The position numbers and the translations under genes are program-made. Positions 46,752 to 57,434 of a stretch of 64,000 nucleotides of DNA are shown one piece after another (positions within the stretch are counted from its first letter, which is position 1; the number at the start of each line of letters is the position of its first letter). This stretch comes from Curvularia sp. ZM96 (Eukaryota > Ascomycota > Dothideomycetes > Pleosporales > Pleosporaceae): contig JAJGBQ010000003.1 of NCBI GenBank assembly GCA_022457065.1, forward strand, positions 3,286,001-3,350,000, in the 5' to 3' direction. The notes below the pieces were generated by a model that was not told the origin of the DNA, did not search any database, and saw nothing but the letters and a program-made list of their open reading frames with translations.

Positions 46752-48259
46752 ATGAATCCAGCAAGCGAAGTTCGAAGAACACTGCTAGTCCATGCGACAA
46801 TAGTCACTGTCAACAAGAGCCGAGAAATCATTCTCGACGGCGCAATACTCATTGAAAATGGTCGCATCAAACTGCTTGGGAAGACTGTGGACGTCTTGGA
46901 GCAACTGCAACCCGAAAACAGCCAAAGTTTTGAAATGATTGATTGTACGAACAAAATCGTTATTCCTGGTCTCATCAACACCCATGCCCATCTAGCCCAG
47001 TCGCTACTGCGGGGACTTGCCGAAGATCTCTCACTTCACAGCTGGCTATGCGATGCTATCTGGCCATTAGAGGCAAACTATGCTGAGGATGACGGCTATG
47101 TTGCGTCGATGTTGACGATAGCCGAGATGCTCAAGACGGGAACGACTTGTTTCCTTGAAGCTATGCTCACGCATAGAAGCGGGCTTGAGAATGCGGTCCA
47201 AGCCGTACGAGAGAGTGGTATAAGAGCCTGCTTGGTGAGTTTGGTGACGTTTTGGTCTTGGGCAACTGCTGATATAGACCACAGGGCAAATTGATCAAGG
47301 CCGCTGAATCGAACCCAGACCTCAACATGAAGGATGCAAGAGATCGTGATGTCGACTCCATGTCTGTAGCTGTTGCACTTTCAGCATACAAGAAGTACCA
47401 TAACGCCTGCGACAACCGTCTACACATATGGTTTGCCGCTGGAACACCTCGTGGCTCTCCGATGGCCGCTCATGCTTCAATAGGCGAGACGGCGCAAAGA
47501 AACAACATTGGTCTTACTATGCACTGTGCGGAAGCGCCGAAGGATCTATCCATCTACCGGCAATACTACCAATGCAGCCCCTTTGAATTTTGTCGAGACG
47601 CTTCGTTAACAGGCTCCAAAAGCGTGTTTGCACATTGCGTGCACCCGGATCCAGCAGCTGGGGACTTTGACATTCTACGCGAAAGCAAGAGCACCGTTTC
47701 GCACAATCCGACAAGTAACCTTAAGCTTGGTTCGGGGGTAGCACCAATCCCGGACATGGTGGCGAACGGCGTGAATGTGGCACTGGGAACAGACGGTGCG
47801 CCTTGCAACAACACTTACGACATGTTTCGTGAGATGCATCTAGCATCGATACTCCATGGCGGAGTGAGACAAAATGCCGGTGTGCTGAGTGCATATGATA
47901 TCCTAGAGTTTGCTACAATAAATGGGGCAAAAGCGCTTGGGTTGGACAATGATATCGGGAGTTTGGAATTGGGAAAGAAAGCGGACATCGTCGTTGTGGA
48001 ACCAAAAGGTGTTTCTAGCGCTCCCTGGGTTGCAACTGAGCAGCATGCCGGTGGTATCGATCCGATCACAATACTAGTCCATTCTTCGGGAGTGGATGTC
48101 GATATTGTAATGGTCGACGGCCAAGTTCTTGTCCGTAATGGGAAGTTGCTACATATTGACGAAGAAGTGATCATGAATCGAGCGAGGAAGTCGATAATTG
48201 GCATTCGGCAAAGGAGCGGCATAGGCGCGAGAAACCACATGTCATTAAAGTATACATAG
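46752..48259 (+). CDS. Amidohydrolase/deaminase, ATZ-TRZ/MTA-SAH deaminase type
   Basis: This is a metal-dependent hydrolase of the cytosine-deaminase-like superfamily; relatives deaminate guanine, 8-oxoguanine, S-adenosylhomocysteine or triazines. Two exons (46752-47234, 47285-48259) give 485 residues. Metal ligands and catalytic residues are in place: the HxH pair H78/H80 in NTHAHLAQ, a third His in LTMHCAEAP, a fourth in FAHCVHP, and the Asp in ALGTDGAPCNN. The LRGLAEDLSLHSWL loop after HxH is typical of the ATZ/TRZ branch. The C-terminal amidohydrolase strand reads GSLELGKKADIVVVEP. The protein appears complete. It shares a promoter with an NCS2 permease, suggesting use of an imported purine, pyrimidine or similar N-heterocycle. 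Its stop codon is 2 nt from that of the convergent regulator gene. Confidence 0.92.
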
Positions 48260-48261
48260 AC

Positions 48262-50532
48262 TCAGAACCGAAACAAGAGCAGATCATCAAATAGACTGGG
48301 CCCTCCGAAAACTGACTGAGATGGCAGCATGTTCGCCAAAGAGTCCCATGAAGTCTCGGCCACGCTGTCGAGAGTCTGCATTGTAGGTGAAGGGGTAGGC
48401 ACAGTAACTTGAAGGTTTTGCGATATGCCGTTGATGAAGCTTTCGACATCCAGCGTCCGGGCCCGCTTCCTTGCTGAAAACTCCTGATCGCTGGACTCTG
48501 CTCTTCGTGGTCGTTTTCGGTTGTCAATCCTTACACCTTCTCGGAATTCTTTTTGTAGCGCTGACAGTAACTGAATACCACGCGAAGCAATCTTACTGTC
48601 TTTGAACTTTTGCAGGTAATCGATCGTATCTACAACAAGCTTTGTATGTTCCTCAACCTCTCTCTTCTCTCCAGTACGATGCAGGGCGTCGAGACTGAGA
48701 ATGATACCAGCTGCAATTGAGAAAGCTTGTTCAATCCACAGTATCGGCCCTTGTTCATCATTTGCAGATAGTGCTTCCTTCAAGATCGTCTTCGACGCTG
48801 CTATACAGGTGCGGCGTGTGAATGAGAATGCTGAGTTAGTGAAAGAAAGCCCCAAGAATTTTCGATGTATCATGATGATCTTGTGCGAAGCGCAAATGGC
48901 TAATGATCGCCTGGCCCATCCTACATATTTTGGCCACTCGTTGGATACAGGCGCGTTGGTTGATAAGAAAGTGGGCATGCAAGCTGTAGCAAGCTTTCGC
49001 ATCTTCTCATCATACTGTAACACCTTCTCATACTTCGTGAAAAGTGTGTTGCAGTCTGACATAGCATCCAGCAGCTGTGGCATAAGCGCTGCGATATCAT
49101 AGCGATAATTGCAATAGCTCGCCTGGGTGGGTGTAGACAAAGGTTGGGGTACCATGTCGTCGTCATTACAGTTCAACAGCTTCACGTGTTGAAAGAAGCG
49201 AGGGTTGAGCGAGTAAGATTCGGAAAAGGGGATCTGAAACCAGTCTTGCGTACAGAGTTGATTGAAAACTCTTCGTCCCATTTCCCGTTGGCGCAGCTGC
49301 TCTTTTGAGAAGGTAGCATTCTCGTCCTCGGCACGTAGACGATGTAGACCCAAGCTCTGTGCAATGCGTCCAGCCGAAGCGAGTAAAACTGATTGGCTAT
49401 TCGATTTTCCCAAAGTGTGGGCGGCAATTGTCAGCGTTGCAATTGCTTGCACGGAGTAGATAGTGTGATCTTCGATGTAGCCGGCAATGTTGAGACATGT
49501 GACACTGGCTTCATACCATCTTTGTGATAAGACTGTTCTTTCAGCCAGGGAAAATCCCCAAGATTGGTATACCGATGGCGGTGCACATGTCATGCTTCCA
49601 GTGATAATAGCAAATAAGAGGCTCAGCCACTGTAGATTCAGACTCTCGTTGCGCACGTTGCCGTCGTATTCTGTGAAGAACAGGCTTAAATCTTGACTGA
49701 ATATCGTTGACGAGTAGGACCCGTGGTACCACAGAAGGCAGCTGCTGTGGTATTCAACAAGCTGAAAGAGATGATCTTTGTTCGGAAGGAGAGCTTCCAG
49801 AACATCAATTTGTGCGTCTCTGCTGCTTTCGCTCATGGAGTAGGGTGTTGCAGCCGGATCATCATGCCTTATGCTGAACCGTCTTGGCCCACTATTGTGC
49901 TCTGGTGATGACCCGTATTCAGCGTCTTTCTTACGGCCCCATGCCAAGAATTCCAGAACGGTGGCTGTATCTGCAGCCTCAGGAGACGGAGACATTTCGT
50001 TGTCTTTCGTGGAAGGTTCTACCGCCTCATAATGTCTGGGACTTATTGAAGTGTCTGCAGGAGGTAATAAAGACGCTTCACTCGAGTGCGGATCATGCCG
50101 CTCGTTCAGCCTAGACTCGAGCTCTTCCACACGTTCTAGAATTGCCCGTACAAAATCTTTAGATACGGTGGTTACCCTTTGCACTCCACGAGCAGGATGT
50201 GATCCCGATTGTGAAGTCGAAGCGTCCTCTCTTGTACAAAAGCTCTCATAACCCCTAATCACTACTTAGTATAGGACATGACAAAACATATGCATACCAA
50301 TTCACTCGAAGCTTTAAGGCTAGTTGTTCGGACACAGCAAGCGTTGTGGGTATCTTCAACAAGCCAACTCTGCGGCGAGGCTGCATATCCTAGGCTACAA
50401 CACACAGGGAAGGGCTGACCTTCTGATGCAGGTACTGCAGGGCACTTTTTTATCGCACTTGATCTTTCTCTTGTAACATTCTGTACAGGTCAACCGCGGC
50501 CGTGGTCCTTTGAAAAAGTTGCCGTCGTCCAT
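48262..50532 (-). CDS. Zn2Cys6 transcription factor, candidate cluster regulator
   Basis: This 701-residue nuclear regulator has two exons (50532-50420, 50254-48262). The binuclear cluster C-x2-C-x6-C-x5-C-x2-C-x8-C is split by the intron: CTECYKRKIKCDKKVPCSTC in exon 1 and the last Cys (RRGYESFC) in exon 2. A short coiled coil, FVRAILERVEELESRLNE, follows, as in Gal4-type dimerisers. The central region is a PF04082-like middle-homology domain (LFQLVEYHSSCLLWYHGSYSS; TLTIAAHTLGKSNSQSVLL; LGLHRLRAEDE; GRRVFNQLC). ATG 50532 is the first in frame. The gene faces the deaminase tail-to-tail and is divergent from the dioxygenase gene, the usual layout for a pathway-specific activator. The 165-nt intron is longer than usual, so a small extra exon cannot be excluded. 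Confidence 0.9.
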
Positions 50533-50981
50533 GGATGCCAGACTGTCGATGCTAAGTCGGTAGCTATGTTCGAGGGCAGTCCAGAATCTCGCAGACTTGA
50601 TCACTAGTCTCACGTGATCAAGGTATCCACGCACAAACACATATGCCGAAAGCTGCAGCTGACTCTCAACGAAGCTGAATGTCGGGACGATAAACGAATA
50701 ACAGGGGGCGGCCGAGATGTCGGACGGCGTTAGGGGTGGCCTTATCTTCGACCAATCTCAGCTAACATGCCCCACCTGCCGCGAGCATGCAACCCATACA
50801 CTGCCAGCGGTAGCGGCCGAGCTCAGCGGCCGCGTCGACAGCAGAGGGTTTGCTTTAATGCAGATTGAGCCTGAGTTGGTATATGCCCTCATGAAGGCGA
50901 CTAAACATAAGAGCAGCTGGATTTTGCTCAAGGCTTGACAAGACAACGCTTCGAAATCGAACAATCAAATCTCACTTCATC
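50533..50981. promoter_or_regulatory. Divergent promoter, Zn2Cys6 regulator and dioxygenase
   Basis: This 449-base region lies between two divergent starts. Several CGG triplets (around 50707-50730 and 50815-50835) and a CGATAA (50688-50693) are candidate regulator and GATA sites. A 73-codon frame at 50717-50938 is present, but I could not assign it and consider it unlikely to be a gene. Confidence 0.45.
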
Positions 50982-52130
50982 ATGGCACCTACCAAATATA
51001 CCAATCGTCATGTACCGACCATCTCACTTCGCGACTTCGACTTGCGGGTGGACGAGATCACTCGTGAGCTTGTTGACGCCGCAGAAAACCATGGCTTCTT
51101 TTGCGTTGTAGATCACGAAATCGGCCGCAGTACTATTGACGGCATCTTCGAGCAGTCGTCTCGCTTTTTTAGTCAGTCCGACGATGTAAAGTCAAGAGTA
51201 CCCTTCTCTCCTCAGCACAATGCTGGGTGGGAAAAGAATGCGCAAATAAGGCCCTCTACAGGAGCTGTTGATCGCAAAGAATCTTATCAGATGCAATTCG
51301 GAGAAGGCATGAACGGTAAGTTGCTCTTGCTAAGCCTGTTCGTAGCAGTACTGACTTATCAAAGGGCGCTGGCTGGATGATGAGACGTTGCCAGGTTTCC
51401 AGGCTCAAGCCCTGGAATTCATGCATAAAGTACAGTCGGTTAGCGAGAAACTCATGATATGCTTTGCGAGGGGTCTGAACTTTGAAGATGACTATTTCGT
51501 CAAAGCCCATGATGTCCGCCGGCCAGAGTCCCAAACCGTCTGTCGTCTCTTGCATTATTTCGAAACACCCAAGGTGCCGAGCCCAAATGGAGAGATGTAT
51601 CACAGGGCGGGTGCGCATACTGATTGGGACTTCTTGACTTTACTGTTCCAAAAGGCTGGGCAGTCAGGTCTGGAGATATGCCCAGGGAGAGAAGCTTCGA
51701 CGGCATTTGGTTCTGACGACTCATGGACAAAGGTTGAACCTGATGCAGAGAAGAATGCTATTGGTAGGTTGTCTTTTATCTAGACATTGGCCTTGGCTCA
51801 CACTATACAGTCTGCAATGTCGGCGATTTGCTCATGTCATGGTCTGACGACCGCTTTAAATCGACCTTGCATCGCGTCAAGGCACCGTGCGAGCCAGACG
51901 ATAACTACGGCGAACGATACAGCATCGCTTTCTTCAACCAGCCATGCAAGGATGCCAAGATCCAAGGGCCGATGAAAAAATACCCAATGGTGACGGGCGA
52001 GGAGTTTACCAGGAATGCTATGAGCCGGAACTATCAAGCGGTACAAGAGAAGCTGAAGAAGGAAATGGAGTCCGCAGGTAAACCAAAACGGGTAGACACG
52101 GCGGCAAGTTCTGTAAGCCTCGCTGTTTGA
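50982..52130 (+). CDS. 2-oxoglutarate/Fe(II) dioxygenase, isopenicillin-N-synthase-like
   Basis: This soluble non-haem iron oxygenase has 350 residues and three exons (50982-51315, 51365-51763, 51811-52130). The DIOX_N half has VPTISLRDFD and a HGFFCVVDHEI block. The catalytic double-stranded helix shows the iron facial triad in AHTDWDF (His and Asp near residues 195/197) and STLHRV (His near 262), and the 2-oxoglutarate-binding R-x-S in GERYSIAFF. The sequence resembles fungal enzymes of the thymine 7-hydroxylase/flavonol-synthase-like class. Next to a nucleobase-type permease and a deaminase, a pyrimidine role such as thymine oxidation is attractive, but this is inference from neighbourhood. 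The C terminus is hydrophilic, with ETNAM-like polar sequence. The gene is divergent from the Zn2Cys6 regulator. Confidence 0.9.
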
Positions 52131-52353
52131 GTCGAGTTTCTGAAATTTGATTACGACGCGTGTTCACTCGGTGTACTTGATCATGAATGTATAAAATGCG
52201 TTTAGTACTGGTTCTCACGTGCTCACGCGTTTGTCTTGGCGCGACGTACCTAGTACCTTTCTAGATCAGTGCACTTGCCACTCAGCCACTTGGGCAAACC
52301 CACCACATAAACAGCATCACGACTGCACTCTGCCATGCTGAGGAGCCAATCCC

Positions 52354-55002
52354 ATGTTCAGAAATCCTCGAGAGAATCGCACATTGCCTGAGACGTCAAG
52401 GCTTGCCCCGTCGACCGGTCGTCCCCCTTCGCCACCCCGCTCTTCATCAAGTGACGCAACCATGGCCACCAAAACTGCAACGAAGAAACCAGCGTCGAAG
52501 CCGAGCACAAACACTCCTCCTCAGAAGAAAGCTGTTCAGACCACACTCACACCGGCCTCTTTTGCGAAAAGGCCGTCTTTTGCAAACAATGGCAAGAAGC
52601 AAAAACCAGCGGGGACGCCGAATGGCAACATCATGGCATTCTTCAAAAAGGCCGAGGAGATCAACAGTCGCATATTTCTGCAAGAAAGAGGAGCGGACCC
52701 GGCAATTGTGCTCGAAAACGACGAGGAAGATGTCGGCTGGAGTGACGAGAAGAGCGACGGCGTCGTAGTCTCAGGCAGCGGCGAAGATCGCTACAATGAG
52801 AATGGTGGTAGTATCAAACGGCGCAAAGTCAGCGAAGAACCAGCGATACCGCCTCCAGCATGTTCACCGCCTCCGATGGCTGATGCTGAAAGCGAAGCTT
52901 TAGACACGTTTACAACACATGTGCCTAAACAAGCGCTGAAGTCACGCAAGAAATCAGGACCCTTTGTGGATGATTCAGAATCCGAAGATGAGGGAGAAGA
53001 GATACCTGCTGCAAGTCCAGGTATGGCTTTACAAGAACAGAGTGAGATATCGCCAATTACTAAAAAATCCGAGGATCCACCACCCATGGAAACATCTAAT
53101 CCAGAATCGATAATAAAAGAAGAAGAAAATTACGAGGATTACGAAGGACTCGAGGACGATGATCTACTCGAAGGTGAAGAGTATGACGAAAGGCGTTGGA
53201 TGAAAGAACAACAGAAACTGGAGATGGAAGAGGCTGGATTTGAGGGTGACCCAGACGACTTTGAAGCTCCGTTCTTGTTTCCAGAACAGGAAATAATGGA
53301 CACTCGACAAGAACTACAAGAAAGCGATAACTCCAATACACCCTCGTGCCCGATATGCGGTAGTAGCCTTCCAGGCTTGTCAGAACAAGACGTGTCTATG
53401 CATGTCAATGCATGCTTGGATGGCAAGCCACTTCCGCTTCCTGTAGTGAAGACAAAACACCAGACCGAACAGGATGCGGGGGGTACTACCAAGGCATCCG
53501 TACAAAGGGAAAGACCAGTGAAACCGGGCCAAGCAAACCCATTTCAATTTGCAAAGCCTGGCACGCAGTCCAACTCGGCGTTTTCAAAGCTCATGGCCGG
53601 ACATGCCGAAGACGCCGCATGGGCGACCGCAGCTGCCGAACACAACAAAGCTCGAGGCAAGCCTGCCTATCAGCGGACTTGTCCGTTCTACAAGATCATG
53701 CCAGGTTTTTCCATCGCCGTCGATGCTTTCCGCTATGGGGCTGTCAAGGGCCAGAACGCTTATTTCCTAAGTCACTTTCACAGCGATCATTATGTTGGGC
53801 TCACTGCGTCATGGAAGCATGGTCCAATATATTGCAGCAAAGTTACAGGGAATCTGGTGCGACAACAACTACGAGTCGATCCGAAATGGGTCGTCGATCT
53901 TGATTTTGATGTCAAGACAGAAGTACCGGGAACTGGAGGTGTGTTCGTGACAATGATATCAGCAAATCATTGTCCTGGTAGCTCCCTCTTCCTGTTTGAG
54001 AAGGAAATTGGCAAAGGTGCAAACCCAAGGATGCAACGGGTCTTACACTGCGGAGACTTTCGCGCATGCCGAGCACATATCGAGCATCCACTTCTCCGCC
54101 CCGATGTGCTGGATGCTGTAAGCGGGAAGAGCAGGCAGCAGAAGCTTGACGCTTGCTACCTTGATACCACCTACCTCAACCCAAAATATGCTTTCCCACC
54201 ACAACATCAGGTCATCCAGGCCTGTGCAGATATGTGTGTCAGTCTTAGTAAGGCTCGTGCTGATGAGTCAGATGGGTGGGAGAAAATGAAGCGGAAGCGT
54301 GCCGGGCAAGGCATGGTCAACTTTGTGCAAAAGGATTCTAATACGGACGACCCATTACAGCCAAAGAGCCCTGAGCGAGGTCGCCTCCTTGTTGTTGTAG
54401 GCACATACAGCATTGGAAAGGAACGCATATGCATCGGCATCGCAAAAGCTTTGAAAAGCAAAATATATGCTCCCACCAACAAACAGCGCATATGCAAGGC
54501 GCTTGAAGATCCCGAATTGGATGCGCTGCTGACGACCGATCCTCGTGCTGCTCAGGTACACATGACGCCACTTTTTGAGATTCGGGCAGAGACCTTAGAT
54601 GACTATTTGCGTGGTTATGCTGATACCTTTTCACGCGTCGTTGGTTTCAGACCTTCTGGCTGGAACTATCGTCCACCTCGAGGGCGCTTTACCGAATCGC
54701 CTCAGGTGCAGACTGTCCTACATTCAGATAATTGGAAGAGTACATTCTCCATGGAGGACCTCAAGCCGCAAGCGGGCAGTGGGAGCCGGGCAAGTTGCTT
54801 TGGTGTACCGTATAGTGAGCACAGCAGCTTCAGGGAGCTCACCATGTTCTGCTGCGCGCTAAGAATCGATAAGATAATACCTACGGTTAATGTGGGTAGT
54901 GCAAGCAGCAGGGAAAAGATGAAGGTTTGGTGTGAGAGGTGGGCTGCTGAGAAGAAGAAGAATGGCCTGTTTAAGTTGGCTGAGGGTGACGAGGGATGGT
55001 AG
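52354..55002 (+). CDS. PSO2: DNA interstrand cross-link repair nuclease Pso2/Snm1
   Basis: This nuclear 5'-exonuclease of the metallo-beta-lactamase/beta-CASP family repairs interstrand cross-links. It is 882 residues, single exon. The N-terminal third is disordered and charged, with Ser/Asp/Glu runs. A UBZ4-type zinc finger (CPICGSSLPGLSEQDVSMH..C) lies near residue 332. The MBL core begins CPFYKIMPGFSIAVDAF and has motif 2 SHFHSDHYVGL near residue 473, then ANHCPGSSLFLF, HCGDFR and LDTTYLNPKY. The DRMBL/beta-CASP part follows: VVVGTYSIGKERICIGIAKAL, and PYSEHSSFRELTMFC with the terminal His. All catalytic motifs are intact. ATG 52354 is the first in frame; ATG 52462 (MATKTATKKP) is a plausible alternative with a better context. 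Confidence 0.95.
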   Translation: MFRNPRENRTLPETSRLAPSTGRPPSPPRSSSSDATMATKTATKKPASKPSTNTPPQKKAVQTTLTPASFAKRPSFANNGKKQKPAGTPNGNIMAFFKKAEEINSRIFLQERGADPAIVLENDEEDVGWSDEKSDGVVVSGSGEDRYNENGGSIKRRKVSEEPAIPPPACSPPPMADAESEALDTFTTHVPKQALKSRKKSGPFVDDSESEDEGEEIPAASPGMALQEQSEISPITKKSEDPPPMETSNPESIIKEEENYEDYEGLEDDDLLEGEEYDERRWMKEQQKLEMEEAGFEGDPDDFEAPFLFPEQEIMDTRQELQESDNSNTPSCPICGSSLPGLSEQDVSMHVNACLDGKPLPLPVVKTKHQTEQDAGGTTKASVQRERPVKPGQANPFQFAKPGTQSNSAFSKLMAGHAEDAAWATAAAEHNKARGKPAYQRTCPFYKIMPGFSIAVDAFRYGAVKGQNAYFLSHFHSDHYVGLTASWKHGPIYCSKVTGNLVRQQLRVDPKWVVDLDFDVKTEVPGTGGVFVTMISANHCPGSSLFLFEKEIGKGANPRMQRVLHCGDFRACRAHIEHPLLRPDVLDAVSGKSRQQKLDACYLDTTYLNPKYAFPPQHQVIQACADMCVSLSKARADESDGWEKMKRKRAGQGMVNFVQKDSNTDDPLQPKSPERGRLLVVVGTYSIGKERICIGIAKALKSKIYAPTNKQRICKALEDPELDALLTTDPRAAQVHMTPLFEIRAETLDDYLRGYADTFSRVVGFRPSGWNYRPPRGRFTESPQVQTVLHSDNWKSTFSMEDLKPQAGSGSRASCFGVPYSEHSSFRELTMFCCALRIDKIIPTVNVGSASSREKMKVWCERWAAEKKKNGLFKLAEGDEGW

Positions 55003-57434
55003 AAGTGAGCCCTTCACGTCTCGATATGGTCGAATCCGTAGCGAATTATAGAGACTTAAGCATGTGTAAGTGCTTGCACTACGATGCATACTACTATAAC
55101 AACGACGTGTTTCTCCATATTCTGTTCAACAAGGCTCTCCACCCTCGATCAACCACCCCAGCTTCGCTTATGTCATTAGTGGACAAAGTTTGGATCCACT
55201 GATACATTCGGTCCTTCTTCCCCAAATGCTGGACCTCCGATGTTTAAAAAAAGCAAACCTGAGATAATAGCGATGGGATAGTGTATCAACCCCAAGTTCG
55301 ACAACGTTTGGCGTCTGCCAAACTGGTAAACGATGTGGTCCGAGCGCTGCGCCATCACCCTTTGTTTCAACACGGCTTACTGGAGAACATTATTGACAAC
55401 GCAGTAAAACAATGCCAAAGCAACGGAACAAGACCAATCAGTATTGGAGCTTATCGTTTTCTGCCGAACGCGGGCAGGCAGTGCAGCAGGCCAGTGATGG
55501 ACAAGCTGACGCGTCTTGCAGAGCTGAACGCCCCTTCACGTGCGTGGCAGTGGGGCTGCATCGGCACCCCAAGTGCGCGAGTTAACTCTATATCCCTTCT
55601 GAGGGACCTAGTACCCTCTCCCTCGCGATTTGCATCGTTCTATTATCTCATCGTTCCTCTTTTGGCCGTCGTGGGACCAGCCGTTCCCCACATTTTTGTT
55701 TTTGCCCATGGCTGTGCTAACCAGACTAAGGCCAAACGTCAAACTCGCTGTAGCGTTTCGTATCTAAAAACAGCAACATTGAAGCACTGTCTCCCTTGTT
55801 CGTTGCATCCCTCAAAAACGAAGACGATTCTGGACGGGCGAACTCTATTTCTTCTTTTTGTGTCTTGTTTTCTTCTTGCTTAATGGCATTTTCTAACTCA
55901 CTTTTTACAAGTAGTTCGACATGACGAAGCACAGACATGATGATGTCTTTCTCCTCTTCTTTCGCGTAATGTACCTTTCTATTTTTACGGGATACACTTG
56001 CTTTACCATTCTGGGGTTTGGAGCGATCGGAGCGCCGATCGGGATGGTGGCAACGGTTGTGGTGGCGGTGGGCTCCGAGATTGCGTTCGTTCTTGCGAAG
56101 AAGGAACAGGAGGACAGACTGGTGCAAGAACGGTACACGGTGTGAAGCCGAGATGTGCTGTTGCGGGACTGAGAGAAAAGAAGAAGCACATGTACAGATG
56201 TGTGGAGGCAAGAAATGTCACTCAACAACCGGATACGTTACGGACTTGCCGATCACGACATTCGCCACTGCAAGAGTGAGGACTGGGGCCTCTTCTCTAT
56301 AATACTATCGTAAAGACTCTTGTCGACTTCACGGCTATGTTCAGGTCTTTACTACTATCCTCGCGGCAAATTCGGGCGTAGTGTAGTCTACTACCATCGA
56401 GTCTTACGAAGACTTCAGACCGGGACTTTAACGTTGCATGCACCTACACATGCGATCAGTCATGTCAGCTTACTCGTTCTACGACCGGAAACCTCGATTA
56501 ACCCACATGGGAGATATATTTATACGTCGCCGACCCAAGGACTTTACTCAAGCGCAATAAACCCGACTCGAAGGAGATTCCACCTCCGACCGCTTCCCAC
56601 GCCCCCGTACTAGAAAACACGTTACGCTACTGCGTATAAAATGGGACGAGTGTTCTTGAGGCACTAAGACGAATACTTAGTAGATAATAGACGGCTTGCA
56701 GTAAGCTGGCAGCAAGCTTGGAAATGAGGGGGAAGAAAATAAGGAAAGAAGTGAAGAGCTGTTTCTCAGCAGCAGGTAAACGAGTATGGGCTTGCGCCGA
56801 AGTGTTAATTTCATAATCTTAATTCATGTTCGCTCAATGATGTTGTTTGCGCAACATGGCTGTGATGTTGAGTAAAGCGTCTACATCAGCCTTGGTTTGT
56901 CAATAGCGGTGTTCTTTGCTTCCGCAATGAGAAAGGAACGCAACACATGATGATCTGCTCTGGTTTCGGCAAATTGAGGTGCGAAGCTTCGTTGTCGTCA
57001 GCCTTGCCGCTGGACAACGGACAACCGTCATTAGCAAAAGTCCTTCTCCCTTTGCTTTCACCCGATATTCGGATTCAACTAATACTAGTCTATGTCAATA
57101 CTGACGCTTTTCTTACGCTTCGCAAACACACAAATGTTCCTACAGCGAGTAAGCGACCCCTGTTGCGCAAGACAGAGACCTCGCTATATTCACATTAGCG
57201 TGATGAGATATGCTACAACTACTACGGCCTGGACAAGGACATTGGTTGGTTGCACGATGTAGGCAGCAGCCGTGTCACGCACTGCCCCGTCGACCGAAAA
57301 CCAAGACTTTGATCGTCAACTCACCAGTATAAGGCTGCTTCACCGACTACTCAAGGCTTGACCCTGTTCCCAGCTGTATCAAGTCTTCATATACTAGTTG
57401 TTCCCGCAACCTAGCCAACCAAAAACATCTCACT
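55003..57434. other. Mostly noncoding region upstream of the HET-domain gene
   Basis: These 2.4 kb hold the Pso2 3' end, one possible small membrane ORF (listed separately) and the HET gene promoter. Other open frames look random. Confidence 0.45.
55921..56145 (+). CDS. Possible small membrane protein (hypothetical)
   Basis: A 74-codon frame beginning MTKHRHDDVFLLFF contains two hydrophobic stretches, the second Gly-rich (FGAIGAPIGMVATVVVAVG), and a charged tail with KKEQEDRL. It reads like a hairpin membrane protein. I recognise no family, and the reverse strand is open too, so it may be chance. It stands alone, with no evident regulatory context. Confidence 0.25.
   Translation: MTKHRHDDVFLLFFRVMYLSIFTGYTCFTILGFGAIGAPIGMVATVVVAVGSEIAFVLAKKEQEDRLVQERYTV

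Noticed and set aside
50717..50938. 73-codon frame just upstream of the dioxygenase
   Set aside because: Its product matches nothing known, and it lies in the expected divergent promoter. An upstream ORF role is possible but unsupported.
55281..55883. 200-codon plus-strand frame after Pso2
   Set aside because: It begins at a non-ATG codon, lacks domain features and has a random-looking product.
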